A stretch of DNA of 64,000 nucleotides from the NCBI GenBank assembly GCA_963696495.1, contig CAVOKJ010000002.1:682001-746000 (forward strand), in the 5' to 3' direction. The translations under genes were made by a program, and so were the position numbers. Shown in pieces: positions 1-8,824 of the stretch. Below the pieces are notes generated by a model. It ran no database searches, was not told where the DNA came from, and was given only the letters and a program-made list of their open reading frames with translations. Positions within the stretch are counted from its first letter, which is position 1. Every line of letters starts with the position of its first letter. This stretch comes from Bog-756 sp963696495. Its GTDB lineage: Bacteria; Actinomycetota; Acidimicrobiia; Acidimicrobiales; RAAP-2.

Positions 1-474
1 CTTTGCGCGTCCCTTTGGGCGCGGTGCCGGTCCCCAGACGAAGACCGTCCGCGCCTTGTCGATGTCCGAGTAGCCCAGACGCACGGGACCGTCGGACTTC
101 CCGTCCACCTCCAACGTCAGTCCCTCGTCGTCGGCGTCGACCAGGCGTCCACGGAGCCGGCGGTCCCCGGGCACCTGGGGTCGGGTCTTGACCGTCACCG
201 TCTCGCCCACGGCCTTGGCGAAATGGGAGGGGGTGCGCAGCGAACGCTCCACCCCCGGGCTGGACACCTCGAGCGAGTACCTCCCGGGGATCGGGTCGAG
301 CTCGTCGAGTACGGCGGAGACGGCCCGGTTGGCGTCGGTCAGGGCCTCGAGATCGACGCCGCCCGGGCGGTCCACGGTGACCAGGAGGACGCCGGACCGG
401 AGCTCGACATCGACCAGCTCGAGCTCGGCGGCAGCCAGCATCGGTTCGAGCACGGGAATGAGGTCCTCGACCAT
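1..474 (-). CDS. rimP: Ribosome maturation factor RimP (3' end off the left edge)
   Basis: RimP acts in 30S subunit maturation. The 158 codons present start at the ATG at 474 and run off the window. An AGGAGG Shine-Dalgarno sits at 483-488, eight bases upstream, and fixes the start. The N-terminal part reads MVEDLIPVLEPMLAAAELEL, and the family core is seen in 'YSLEVSSPGVERSLRTP' followed by 'HFAKAVGETV'. The C-terminal SH3-like part is entered ('LRGRLVDADDEGLTLEV') before the edge. In most bacteria rimP heads the nusA-infB operon, which should lie just outside the window. It is separated from proS by a hairpin terminator, so it is probably expressed from its own promoter or by read-through. 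Confidence 0.93.
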   Translation of the reverse strand, partial: MVEDLIPVLEPMLAAAELELVDVELRSGVLLVTVDRPGGVDLEALTDANRAVSAVLDELDPIPGRYSLEVSSPGVERSLRTPSHFAKAVGETVTVKTRPQVPGDRRLRGRLVDADDEGLTLEVDGKSDGPVRLGYSDIDKARTVFVWGPAPRPKGRAK

Positions 475-556
475 GTGCACTGCCTCCTCTCTGGACTTTC
501 GTCGATCAAATGCTTCCTGTCCTGCACTTTCTTCGAAGCGTTCCGGACCAAAACAA

Positions 557-581
557 AAGCGTGGGCTGTCCGCCCACGCTT
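557..581 (-). terminator. Hairpin with T-tract between proS and rimP (terminator or rimP-leader attenuator)
   Basis: There is a perfect 10-bp inverted repeat (AAGCGTGGGC at 557-566, GCCCACGCTT at 572-581) with a 5-nt loop. On the minus strand it is followed directly by TTTTGTTTT. This is a canonical Rho-independent terminator about 200 nt after the proS stop and 83 nt before the rimP ATG. The 306-bp gap 475-780 holds nothing else that I can identify. Because it sits close to rimP it could also act as an attenuator in the rimP leader; that is inference. Confidence 0.85.
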
Positions 582-780
582 CAGCAGCGTCACTTCACTC
601 CAACCGAACGGCAGGTCTAAAAGTATAGCAGCGGAGCCCTCGGGACGCGAGCGGTCTGACGTGGAATTCTCGCCCGAATCGACTGTCGGGTGGCGGGCGG
701 GGCGCCGGCCCGGAGCGAGGGCACCGGCGGGTGGCGTCCGGCTCGGGCCCCGGTCCCAGGCCGTGCTCGGGTCGGGGGCC

Positions 781-2502
781 TCACCCGGTCGGGAGGCGAG
801 CGAGGGACTCGAGCAGGTGCTCGACGTCCAGCTCCTCTTCCTCGCCGGTGGCCCGGGACCGCCACTCGACCACGCCCCGCGCCAGGCCCTTCGCCCCGAC
901 CACCAGCCGCACCGGCACTCCGAGCAGGTCGGCGTCGGCGAACTTGACGCCCGGCGACACGTCACGGTCGTCGTAGAGGACCTCGATGCCCCCGTCCACC
1001 AGCTGCCCGTAGACCCGGTCAGCCGCCGCGGCGACCTCGGGAGCCCGGCCGGCGCCCAGTGCGACCAGGTGGACCCCGAAGGGTGCCACCTGGTCGGGCC
1101 ACCTGAGGCCCCGCTCGTCGTGATGCTGCTCGGCCACCACCCCCAGCAGGCGGCTGACCCCCATGCCGTAGCACCCCATCGAGAAGATCGACTCGCCACC
1201 CTCCTCGGTGACGAAACCGGAACCGGGCATCACCTCGGAGTACTTGGTCCCCAGCTGGAAGGTGTGGGCGGCCTCGACCGAACGGACCAGTTCGACCGGC
1301 TCACCACACCGGGGACACGCGTCGCCCGCCACCACCTGGGCGAACGAACCCCACTCGTCGACAGTGAAGTCCCGGCCGAGGAGGTTCCCGCTGGAGTGGT
1401 GGTCCTCCTTGTTGGCCCCGGTGGTCCACGGGCCGGGTCGCCCGACGCCGTGATCGGCGACGACCCGGATACCGCGCCCCTCGGACCCCTGCGGACCGAT
1501 GTACCCCTTCACCAACGAGGGGTGCGCCTCGAAGTCGGCGTCCTCGAAGAGCCGCCAGCCGCTGGGCAGGCGGGCCTCCCGGTCACCGGCCACCAGCACC
1601 AGGACCGGGTCGCCCTGCTCATCGATCACGGCGAGGCACTTCAGCAGGTCGGCCGACGTGATCGCCGGATCGTCGAGGAACTCGACCACCGCGTCGATGC
1701 CGGGGCGATCCGGTGTCCGGTGCTCGACGGCGGACGGCGCCTGATCGAGCGGCCCGGGGTCGGTGCCCGGGCCCTCGCCACCCCGGGTGGCCGCCTCGAC
1801 GTTGGCCGCATACCCGCAGGACGGGCAGGAGACGAACTCGTCCTCGCCCACGGCCGAGGGCACCATGAACTCGTGGTTCACGTCACCGCCGATGGCGCCC
1901 GACTCCGCCTCGACGGGGACGGCGTCGAGGCCCAGGCGGCCGAAGATCCGGAGGTAGGCGTCGAAGACCGACCGGTACGACTCCTGCATGGCCTGCTTGT
2001 CGACGTCGAAGGAGTAGGCGTCGGCCATGATCAGCTCACGGGTCCGCAGCAGGCCGAATCGCGGTCGGGCCTCGTCACGGAACTTGACCTGGATCTGGTA
2101 CACGGTCAGCGGGAGCTGGCGGTACGAGTCGACCTCGGCCCCGACCGTGACCGTGGCCACCTCCTCGTGGGTCGGCCCGAGGACGAAGGTCCCACCCCTC
2201 GCCTCCACGATCATGGCGGGCAGTGAGTCGCTCCCGAAGAGGGCAGCCCGGCCGGACTGCTCCCACAACTCGATCGGATGGAGCGCGGGCAGCAGCACCT
2301 CCTGACAGCCGGCGGCGTCGAGCTCCTCCCTGATGACCCGCTCCACGCGATGGAGCACCCGCAGTCCGAGGGGCAGGAAGGAGTACACACCCGAGGCCAG
2401 ACGGCGGATGTAGCCGCCCCGGACGAGGAGCTGATGGCTGGCCACCTCGGCGTCGGCGGGCGCCTCACGGAGCGTTCGGACCAACAACCGGGACATGCGC
2501 AT
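781..2502 (-). CDS. proS: Prolyl-tRNA synthetase, bacterial type with INS editing domain
   Basis: Cytoplasmic class II aminoacyl-tRNA synthetase that charges tRNA-Pro; 573 residues, normal for the bacterial type. Motif 1 lies near 'RLASGVYSFLPLGLRVLHRV', motif 2 in 'QIQVKFRDEARPRFGLLRTRE', and motif 3 is 'GCYGMGVSRLLG'. Between motifs 2 and 3 is the ~180-residue insertion (YbaK-like editing) domain ('SADLLKCLAVIDEQGDPVLV'). CxxC pairs (CPSC, CPRC) bracket the insertion, as in many ProS proteins. The ATG at 2502 (MRMSRLLVRTLREAP) was chosen over an upstream in-frame start because it matches the family N-terminus and follows a TAGGAT box by 8 nt. A second ATG at 2496 is possible. It follows ispG with a 148-bp gap. 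Confidence 0.96.
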   Translation of the reverse strand: MRMSRLLVRTLREAPADAEVASHQLLVRGGYIRRLASGVYSFLPLGLRVLHRVERVIREELDAAGCQEVLLPALHPIELWEQSGRAALFGSDSLPAMIVEARGGTFVLGPTHEEVATVTVGAEVDSYRQLPLTVYQIQVKFRDEARPRFGLLRTRELIMADAYSFDVDKQAMQESYRSVFDAYLRIFGRLGLDAVPVEAESGAIGGDVNHEFMVPSAVGEDEFVSCPSCGYAANVEAATRGGEGPGTDPGPLDQAPSAVEHRTPDRPGIDAVVEFLDDPAITSADLLKCLAVIDEQGDPVLVLVAGDREARLPSGWRLFEDADFEAHPSLVKGYIGPQGSEGRGIRVVADHGVGRPGPWTTGANKEDHHSSGNLLGRDFTVDEWGSFAQVVAGDACPRCGEPVELVRSVEAAHTFQLGTKYSEVMPGSGFVTEEGGESIFSMGCYGMGVSRLLGVVAEQHHDERGLRWPDQVAPFGVHLVALGAGRAPEVAAAADRVYGQLVDGGIEVLYDDRDVSPGVKFADADLLGVPVRLVVGAKGLARGVVEWRSRATGEEEELDVEHLLESLARLPTG

Positions 2503-2510
2503 GGTCGGCG

Positions 2511-2516
2511 ATCCTA
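2511..2516 (-). promoter_or_regulatory. Candidate -10 box for proS
   Basis: TAGGAT on the minus strand, 8 nt before the proS ATG. It matches the TANNNT-short-spacer geometry seen before many other genes here, suggesting a leaderless or nearly leaderless transcript. No clear -35. Confidence 0.45.
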
Positions 2517-2650
2517 CCGTCCAATATCCGACGCCCGGCCTGCCGCGGTCCGGCACCGCCCGTCGCCGTCAGACGGCCCGCCGTCACGGTCCTCCTCCGG
2601 ACCTCCCCACCGTGGCGCCGGCCGGCCTCCAGCCGTCGGACGGTCGGTGC

Positions 2651-3895
2651 TCAGGAGGTGGGCGGCCCGTCCCCGTACTTCTTGCGGATCATCTCCACCT
2701 TGGTCTCCGACGCGTTGGCGTCGGCGCCCTTGGCGTCGAGCAACGCCGCCCGATCGGCCTCCGCCTCGGCCTCGGCACCCGAGTCGGCGGCGGCCAGCCG
2801 CGCCTCCACCCCCTCGGCGACGAGCTGCTCCGCCTCGGCCACCAGCGCCTCGACCATCTCGTCCTCGGGGACCACGCGGACGATCTTCCCCTTGATGAAC
2901 AGGTGCCCCCGCTTGCGGCCGGCGGCGATGCCCAGGTCGGCCTCGCGCGCCTCGCCCGGCCCGTTGACCACGCAACCCATCACCGCGACCTGGATGGGCA
3001 GGTTGCGGTGCTCGAGCGCTGCCTGGGCCGCCTTGGCCACGGCGATCACATCGATCTCCGCCCGGCCGCAGCTCGGGCAGGCGATGAGGTCGAGGCCCTG
3101 GCGCTCCCGCAGCCCGAGGACCTCGAGCAGCTGGCGGCCGGCCCGTGCCTCCTCCACCGGATCGGCGGTGAGCGAGTAGCGGATGGTGTCACCGATCCCC
3201 TCGGCGAGCAGGGTGGCGATACCGGCCGTGCCCTTCAAGAGCCCGGCCGGTGGCGGGCCGGCCTCGGTGACCCCGAGGTGGAGGGGATGGTCGAACGTCT
3301 CCGACGCCAACCGGTACGACTCGATCATCAAGGGGACCGACGACGCCTTCACCGAGATCTTGACGTCGTCGAATCCCACCTCGGCGAAGTAGGCCAGCTC
3401 CATGCGGGCCGACTCGACCAGTGCCTCGGGAGTGGCCCCCCCGAAGCGCTTGTAGAGATCGGGGTGGAGCGACCCGGCGTTGACCCCGATCCGGATGGGC
3501 ACGCCCCGGTCCTTCGCCTCGGCCGCCACCTGCTTGATCTCGACCTCCTTGCGGAGATTCCCCGGATTGAGCCGGAGGCCCTGGACCCCCGCCTCGAGCG
3601 CGGCCAGGGCCATCTCGTGGTGGAAGTGGATGTCGGCGATGATGGGCACCGGCGATCGGGGGACGATTCGGGCCAGGCCCTCGGCGGCCGCCTCCTCGTT
3701 GCAGGTGCACCGGACCAGATCGGCGCCGGCAGCGGCCAGGGCGTAGATCTGGGTCAGGGTTGCCTCGGCGTCGGCGGTCTTGGTGGTCGTCATCGACTGG
3801 ACGGTGACCGGCGCACCCCCACCCACCGCCACGTCGCCCACCCGGATCTGACGGGTCGGTCGCCGCTCGGTGGTGCTCCAGGCCGTTCGTCCCAT
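2651..3895 (-). CDS. ispG: 4-hydroxy-3-methylbut-2-enyl diphosphate synthase (flavodoxin), IspG/GcpE
   Basis: Penultimate enzyme of the MEP isoprenoid pathway; it reduces MEcPP to HMBPP with a [4Fe-4S] cluster. The protein has 414 residues. The TIM-barrel half includes 'RLNPGNLRKE' and 'PIRIGVNAGSLHPDL'. The cluster ligands appear as C273 and C276 (CPSC), C308 (GCVVNGPGE) and E315. The last ~50 residues are an Ala/Glu-rich tail beyond the usual end. It sits 49 bp after rseP and in the same run as dxr, so two MEP-pathway genes share this block. A TAGCAT box lies 6 nt before the ATG. Confidence 0.96.
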   Translation of the reverse strand: MGRTAWSTTERRPTRQIRVGDVAVGGGAPVTVQSMTTTKTADAEATLTQIYALAAAGADLVRCTCNEEAAAEGLARIVPRSPVPIIADIHFHHEMALAALEAGVQGLRLNPGNLRKEVEIKQVAAEAKDRGVPIRIGVNAGSLHPDLYKRFGGATPEALVESARMELAYFAEVGFDDVKISVKASSVPLMIESYRLASETFDHPLHLGVTEAGPPPAGLLKGTAGIATLLAEGIGDTIRYSLTADPVEEARAGRQLLEVLGLRERQGLDLIACPSCGRAEIDVIAVAKAAQAALEHRNLPIQVAVMGCVVNGPGEAREADLGIAAGRKRGHLFIKGKIVRVVPEDEMVEALVAEAEQLVAEGVEARLAAADSGAEAEAEADRAALLDAKGADANASETKVEMIRKKYGDGPPTS

Positions 3896-3901
3896 GCCTC
3901 C

Positions 3902-3907
3902 ATGCTA
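3902..3907 (-). promoter_or_regulatory. Candidate leaderless -10 box for ispG
   Basis: TAGCAT on the minus strand with a 6-nt spacer (GGAGGC) to the ispG ATG at 3895. The GGAGG is too close to the ATG to be a normal Shine-Dalgarno, so a leaderless start is the better reading. Confidence 0.5.
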
Positions 3908-3944
3908 GGGCGGTCGGCGCCGGCGGCGGCCTGCAGCCGGTGGA

Positions 3945-5273
3945 TCAGCCGAAGGGGTTGGCCATCGGGTGGAGGATGTCGGTCAGCAGCGACGTGGCGA
4001 ACAGCACCCCGAGGAACAGCAGCATCATGTAGGTGAAGGGCATGAGCTTCGCCACGTCGGCGTGGTACGACACCCGCTTCCGGCCGGTGCGGATCTTCTC
4101 GTAGACGGCGATGGCCACGTGCCCGCCGTCGAGGGGGAGCATGGGGAACAGGTTGAAGATCCCGACGAAGATGTTGATGGAGATGAGGATGAGCAGGAGA
4201 TCGCCCACCCCGGCCTGGACCGCCTGCACCGCCACCCGGCCCGCCCCGTAGATCGACGTCACCCGGGTCCCGTCGGCGGCCGCCTGGTTGGCCGCCTTGG
4301 CGCTGCTGACCTCGTGGAATCGCTGGGCCACGGAGCTGGGTGAGAACAGATGGGCCACCCCGACGACCGAACCCCAGGTGATGTGGGCGAGGCCGCTCCC
4401 GGTGGAGGCCAACGCGTGCACCGGCGAGTAGCGCTGGTTCGGCGATCCGAGGGTCACCCCGATGATGCCGAAGGGTGCGGTGCCCTTCGGCGCCACCACC
4501 CCCGCCTCGCCGTCGACCCGGCCGTCGGCCGGCGTCACCGTCAGCGTCCTGGTCTTCCCGCCCCGGTCGACCACCACGGTCACCGGCTGGTCGGGATGGT
4601 CCCTGATCGCCGACGTGAGGTCGTCCACCCGGCCGTCGATGGCCTTGCCGTCCACCGACACCACCACGTCGCCGGGCCTGATCCCGGCCACCTCGGCCGG
4701 TCCGGGCCTTCCGCCGACGGGTCCCACCGCCTGGATCTGCACCTGGGTGCCGTTGGGGACGCCGACCAAGGTGAGCAGGGCGAAGAGCAGTACGAACGCC
4801 ATCAGGAAGTGCATGGCCGAACCGGCCACCGCCACCAGCAGGCGGGCGTGGAACGGCTGCTGACGGTAGGTGCGGGCCTCGTCGGCCGGGTCGACCTCCT
4901 CCAGGTTGGTCATGCCGGGGATCTTGACGTAGCCGCCGATCGGAAAGGCCTTCACCCCGTACTCGGTCTCCCCCCGTCGGAACGACCACAGCCGGGGCCC
5001 GAAGCCGAGGAAGTACTCGGTCACCTTCATGCCGCCCCGCTTGGCCGCCAGGAGGTGTCCCGCCTCGTGCACCATGACCATGACGATGAGGCACACGACC
5101 ACGACGAGCAGGTCGACCGCACCCGCCGCCACCGCCACGGCCACGATCACCGCGGTGACGACCGCCAACTCCAGTGCGGCCCGCCGCGGCGACTTGACCT
5201 TGTCGGGCAGCGACCCGGGGGGCGGCCCGGGAGTGGGGTCGACCGCCGGCGGGCGGAGGTCGATGGTGCTCAC
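3945..5273 (-). CDS. rseP: RseP/Site-2 family membrane zinc metalloprotease
   Basis: Intramembrane protease of the S2P family (Rip1-like in actinobacteria), which typically cleaves anti-sigma factors or signal peptides in the membrane; 442 residues. A proline-rich cytoplasmic N-terminus precedes a membrane segment carrying the zinc motif HEAGH. Next come 'FLGFGPRLWSFRRGETEYG' and 'IGGYVKIPGM', a single PDZ domain ('GIRPGDVVVSVDGKAIDG'), and the second catalytic motif 'NLFPMLPLDGGH', then a final membrane helix. The GTG start at 5273 overlaps the dxr stop (GTGA), so translation is coupled. The order cdsA-dxr-rseP-ispG is the classical one. Confidence 0.94.
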   Translation of the reverse strand: MSTIDLRPPAVDPTPGPPPGSLPDKVKSPRRAALELAVVTAVIVAVAVAAGAVDLLVVVVCLIVMVMVHEAGHLLAAKRGGMKVTEYFLGFGPRLWSFRRGETEYGVKAFPIGGYVKIPGMTNLEEVDPADEARTYRQQPFHARLLVAVAGSAMHFLMAFVLLFALLTLVGVPNGTQVQIQAVGPVGGRPGPAEVAGIRPGDVVVSVDGKAIDGRVDDLTSAIRDHPDQPVTVVVDRGGKTRTLTVTPADGRVDGEAGVVAPKGTAPFGIIGVTLGSPNQRYSPVHALASTGSGLAHITWGSVVGVAHLFSPSSVAQRFHEVSSAKAANQAAADGTRVTSIYGAGRVAVQAVQAGVGDLLLILISINIFVGIFNLFPMLPLDGGHVAIAVYEKIRTGRKRVSYHADVAKLMPFTYMMLLFLGVLFATSLLTDILHPMANPFG

Positions 5274-6532
5274 GCCGCCGCCTCTCGGGCGGCCACCACG
5301 GCGTCGGCCTCGAGCCGCGCCGACGCGTCGGCGGCGAGCACGTCGTCGACCGTCCGCGGCGCGGCACCGCCCCCGGCGAGCGAGGAGGTGCCGGCGTCGT
5401 AACGGTCGAGGGTCCCCTCGACGACCTCGGCGATCGCCGTCCAGGGGATCCTCCCGTCCAGGAACGCCGCCACCGCCACCTCGTTCGCCGCATTCAGCCA
5501 GGCGGGGGCCATGTCACCCGTCCGGCCGGCGCGGTAGGCCAGGTCAAGGCACGGGAACAGGGCGTGGTCGGCTTGCTCGAATTCGAGAACGGACAGCGTC
5601 GTCCAGTCGATCGCCCCGAAGGCGCCGTGGAGCCGGCCGGGGTAGGCGAGGGCGTAGCCGATCGGCAGCCGCATGTCGGGCATGGACAGCTGGGCCACCA
5701 CCGCCCCGTCGGCGAACTCGACCATCGAGTGGACGATCGACTGCGGGTGGACGACCACGTCGATGGCGTCGTAGGGCACGCCGAACAGCTCATGGGCCTC
5801 GATGACCTCGAGCCCCTTGTTCATCAGGGTCGAGGAGTCCACGGTGATCTTCGGTCCCATCGTCCAGGTCGGATGGGTCAGCGCGTCGGCCACCTGCACA
5901 CCGGCCAGCTCGTCTTGCTTCCAGCCCCGGAACGGGCCCCCCGACGCGGTGAGGAGCAGACGGCCCACGTCCTCGCGCCTCCCCGCCCGCAGGCACTGGT
6001 GCACGGCGCAGTGCTCGGAGTCGACGGGGATGATCTCGGCACCTTCGGTCCGGCGGGCCTCCTGGACGACCGGCGCACCGGCGATGATCGACTCCTTGTT
6101 GGCCAGGGCCAGCCGGCGCCCCGCTCCGAGGGCGGCCAGGGTCACGCTCAGGCCGGCGAAGCCGACGATCCCGTTGACGGCCACGTCGCCCACCGTGGCG
6201 GCGGACGCCAGCCCCTCGGTGCCCACCACCACGTCGATACCCGGGGGCAGGAGGCGCGCCAACTCGGGCGCGCGGTCCGGGTCGCCGATGGCCACCACCT
6301 CGGGGCGCAGGCGCCGGGCCTGGTCGGCCAGCGCCTCGACCGAGCGGTGGGCGCCCAGCGCCGCCACCCGGTACCGGTCGGGGTTGGACTCGATCACGTC
6401 GACGGCCTGGGTCCCGATCGACCCGGTCGAGCCCACCACCGCCACGGTCACCGGGCCGGTGGCCTCACCGCGCCCCGGCGGATCCCCGGCGGAGACGTCG
6501 GCCGCTGGTGCCCCTGTGTCCGACCCGGCCAT
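5270..6532 (-). CDS. dxr: 1-deoxy-D-xylulose 5-phosphate reductoisomerase
   Basis: Converts DXP to MEP using NADPH and a divalent metal, the committed step of the MEP pathway; 420 residues. The NADPH loop is 'VAVVGSTGSIGTQAVDV' near residue 25. 'TASGGPFRGW' and 'VDSSTLMNKGLEVIEAHELF' are the substrate and metal region, and 'VHPQSIVHSMVEF' follows. The ATG at 6532 gives a ~20-residue Ala/Gly-rich N-terminal extension before the Rossmann strand. It lies 20 bp after the cdsA stop and overlaps rseP by 4 bp. Only a weak AGG precedes it. Confidence 0.95.
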   Translation of the reverse strand: MAGSDTGAPAADVSAGDPPGRGEATGPVTVAVVGSTGSIGTQAVDVIESNPDRYRVAALGAHRSVEALADQARRLRPEVVAIGDPDRAPELARLLPPGIDVVVGTEGLASAATVGDVAVNGIVGFAGLSVTLAALGAGRRLALANKESIIAGAPVVQEARRTEGAEIIPVDSEHCAVHQCLRAGRREDVGRLLLTASGGPFRGWKQDELAGVQVADALTHPTWTMGPKITVDSSTLMNKGLEVIEAHELFGVPYDAIDVVVHPQSIVHSMVEFADGAVVAQLSMPDMRLPIGYALAYPGRLHGAFGAIDWTTLSVLEFEQADHALFPCLDLAYRAGRTGDMAPAWLNAANEVAVAAFLDGRIPWTAIAEVVEGTLDRYDAGTSSLAGGGAAPRTVDDVLAADASARLEADAVVAAREAAA

Positions 6533-6552
6533 ACCTCTAGCCTGCCCGAAAA

Positions 6553-8775
6553 TCAGGCAATATTCAGCGCACGGACCAGATAGTAGGTGGCCGGGAGCAC
6601 GAACAGCAGCGCGTCGACCCTGTCCAGCACGCCCCCGTGGCCGGGCAGGAGGGTGCCCATGTCCTTCAGGCGGAGGTCCCGCTTGAGGAGCGATTCGCAC
6701 AAGTCGCCGATGGGAGCGACCACCGCCACCACCACGCCGAGCAGGGCGCCGCTCGAGGCCGACCAGGGGTGGATGGCCCCCACGACCACGGTCGACACCA
6801 GGATCGAGAACACCGCCCCCCCGAAGAGGCCTTCCCAGGTCTTGTTGGGGCTGATGGTCGGGGCCAGCGGCGTGCGCCCCATCCACCCGCCGATGACCAG
6901 CGCCCCCACGTCGTTGGCCACGGTGGCGATGATCGCTCCGAGGAGGAATGCGATCCCGTGCCGGTCCGGGAACGCCGACGGCGACAACAGCAGGCCGGCA
7001 TAGGAGCCGAGGAGGGAGACCCAGCCCACGGTCAGCAGGGTGGCCGCCGTTCCGGCGACGGGTGATCCCCGCTCGATCCCGAACAGGTACCAGATGAGGG
7101 TGAAGGCGACGATGAGCACCAGCACCAGGGGCAGGGCGGCGATCCCCTTGGTGTAGGCGCCGACCATCAGGGAGATGGTGCCGACCAGGCCGAGCAGCGT
7201 GGCCGGATGGTAGCCGGCCCGCCGCAGGACCCCGAAGCACTCCCCCGCCGCGAACGTGACCACGATGACCGACAGCACGAGTGAGGGGACCGTGCCGAGC
7301 TTGAAAGCGAGGAGCGCCACGACGGCGACGGCCAGGCCGGTGCCGACCCGCAGCCCGACCGAGCTGGTGGCGGCCCGCCCCTTGGCACCAGATCCCGCCT
7401 TGGTGCGACCGTCCCGATCGGGACGGGGAGGTCCCCCTCCCGTCGGGACCAGCGGCTCCGGTGTCGCCGCCGGTGGCGCGGCCCGTCGTTCCGAGGACCG
7501 GCGGAACGATCGTCGAGCCGGCTTGGTGGCCACCTCGTCGGCGGCGACCGCGGCGGCGACGGCCGGCACCTGACGGCGGCCGGGCGCGCCCGGCGACACC
7601 GACTCGTCGGCTTCGACCTCACGCTCGGCGGTCCGGTCGGCGGCGGCCAGGCCGGCAACACCGCGCCGCTTTCGCCCCGCTCCGGGAACCTCGGTGACCG
7701 AGGCCCCCGGGGGTTCGGCGGCGAGCGGCGCGTCGTTGACGTCGTCGACATCCTCGGGCCGCTTGGCCCGGAGGCGCTCGGGGAGGAGGCCGCTCCGCCG
7801 GGCCCGTCCCACCCGGGCGGACCCGGTCGGCAGTGGCTTGTCGGCGGCGAACAGCTCCTCGTCGATGGCCCCGTCGTCGGGGAACAGGGACGATGTCGGG
7901 GGGGAGCCGCCCGCCCCGGTTGCGGCAGCGGCCGCTGCGGCACCGGCCGGAGCCTCGGGGCCCCGGCTGACCTCACCGGCGGATGGCCGGGCCTCGGATT
8001 CGGCGGAGCTCCGGTCGGGAACCGGGCGGGACGCCCCGGCTTCGCGCCGCTCCTCGGGGGCCGACGTCGGGGAGACCACGTCGACCTCCTCGGTGATCGG
8101 GTCGCCGACCTCGGCTGGTTCGCCACCGGTGCGCCGCCCGGTCGGTCGGGGGCTCGGTCCGGATCCGGCAGCATCGAGGTCGAACTCCCAGGGCCGACGA
8201 TCGACGTCGGACCGGTCGGTCTCGTCCAGGGACCCGAGGGCCACCTCCTCGTCGCCGAGCACGCCCGGCTCGAACAGCTCGTCGTGGGCCGTCCAGTCGG
8301 AGTCCTCCTCGCGCCAGGTGGGCCCGGCAATGGCGCTCCCCGATCCTTCGTCGCCCGAATCCCGGGCGATGACGGCCGGCACCTGTCCGGTCGGGGGCTC
8401 GGTCCAGTGCGGGAGTTCGGTGGGGGTGCCGCCGGGCACGGCGGTCTGGCCCGGGCTCACCGGCTTCACGGCGTCGGCGGCGTCCTCGGCGCCACCCGGC
8501 TGGTCGGTGAGTCGCACCGACGGCTGCTCGAAGGCACCCTCGGTCAGCGGGACCGGCTCGAGATCGTCGATCGCCGGCTCCTCCGGCTCGTCGTCGCGGT
8601 CGTCGGCGGTCTCCTCCCGGCGGGCCACCTTGGGGAGCTCGGCGGTGCTCTCCCACGCCGGCTCGGCACCGATGATCCTGACCTGGCCGGATGCGGGCCC
8701 GGTCGGCTCGGGACGCGTGACGGGGACGTCGGTCCTGGTCACATCATCGTCTCGCCCGTCTGGGACGTCGTCCAC
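6553..8775 (-). CDS. cdsA: Phosphatidate cytidylyltransferase (CDP-diacylglycerol synthase) with a ~470-residue disordered N-terminus
   Basis: Integral membrane enzyme that makes CDP-diacylglycerol from CTP and phosphatidic acid, the entry to phospholipid synthesis. The last ~266 residues are the normal catalytic core: several membrane helices starting near 'LRVGTGLAVAVVALLAF', then 'ISPNKTWEGLFGG', and the signature KRDLRLKDMGTLLPGHGG followed by LDRVD. The first ~474 residues are low-complexity, rich in Glu, Asp, Pro, Ser, Arg and Ala, with no recognisable domain. They are acidic first and become basic near the membrane. I chose the GTG at 8775 because GGGAGG lies 11 nt upstream; starting further upstream would overlap frr. 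The 49-bp gap to frr suggests one operon. Confidence 0.9.
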   Translation of the reverse strand: MDDVPDGRDDDVTRTDVPVTRPEPTGPASGQVRIIGAEPAWESTAELPKVARREETADDRDDEPEEPAIDDLEPVPLTEGAFEQPSVRLTDQPGGAEDAADAVKPVSPGQTAVPGGTPTELPHWTEPPTGQVPAVIARDSGDEGSGSAIAGPTWREEDSDWTAHDELFEPGVLGDEEVALGSLDETDRSDVDRRPWEFDLDAAGSGPSPRPTGRRTGGEPAEVGDPITEEVDVVSPTSAPEERREAGASRPVPDRSSAESEARPSAGEVSRGPEAPAGAAAAAAATGAGGSPPTSSLFPDDGAIDEELFAADKPLPTGSARVGRARRSGLLPERLRAKRPEDVDDVNDAPLAAEPPGASVTEVPGAGRKRRGVAGLAAADRTAEREVEADESVSPGAPGRRQVPAVAAAVAADEVATKPARRSFRRSSERRAAPPAATPEPLVPTGGGPPRPDRDGRTKAGSGAKGRAATSSVGLRVGTGLAVAVVALLAFKLGTVPSLVLSVIVVTFAAGECFGVLRRAGYHPATLLGLVGTISLMVGAYTKGIAALPLVLVLIVAFTLIWYLFGIERGSPVAGTAATLLTVGWVSLLGSYAGLLLSPSAFPDRHGIAFLLGAIIATVANDVGALVIGGWMGRTPLAPTISPNKTWEGLFGGAVFSILVSTVVVGAIHPWSASSGALLGVVVAVVAPIGDLCESLLKRDLRLKDMGTLLPGHGGVLDRVDALLFVLPATYYLVRALNIA

Positions 8776-8824
8776 GTCGGTTGATTCCTCCCATCGGCCG
8801 GCCCGAGCGGGGGGCGGCCAGCTG

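Noticed and set aside
223..2226. A 667-codon plus-strand open frame
   Set aside because: Lies opposite rimP, the proS terminator and proS; no family features and no ribosome site.
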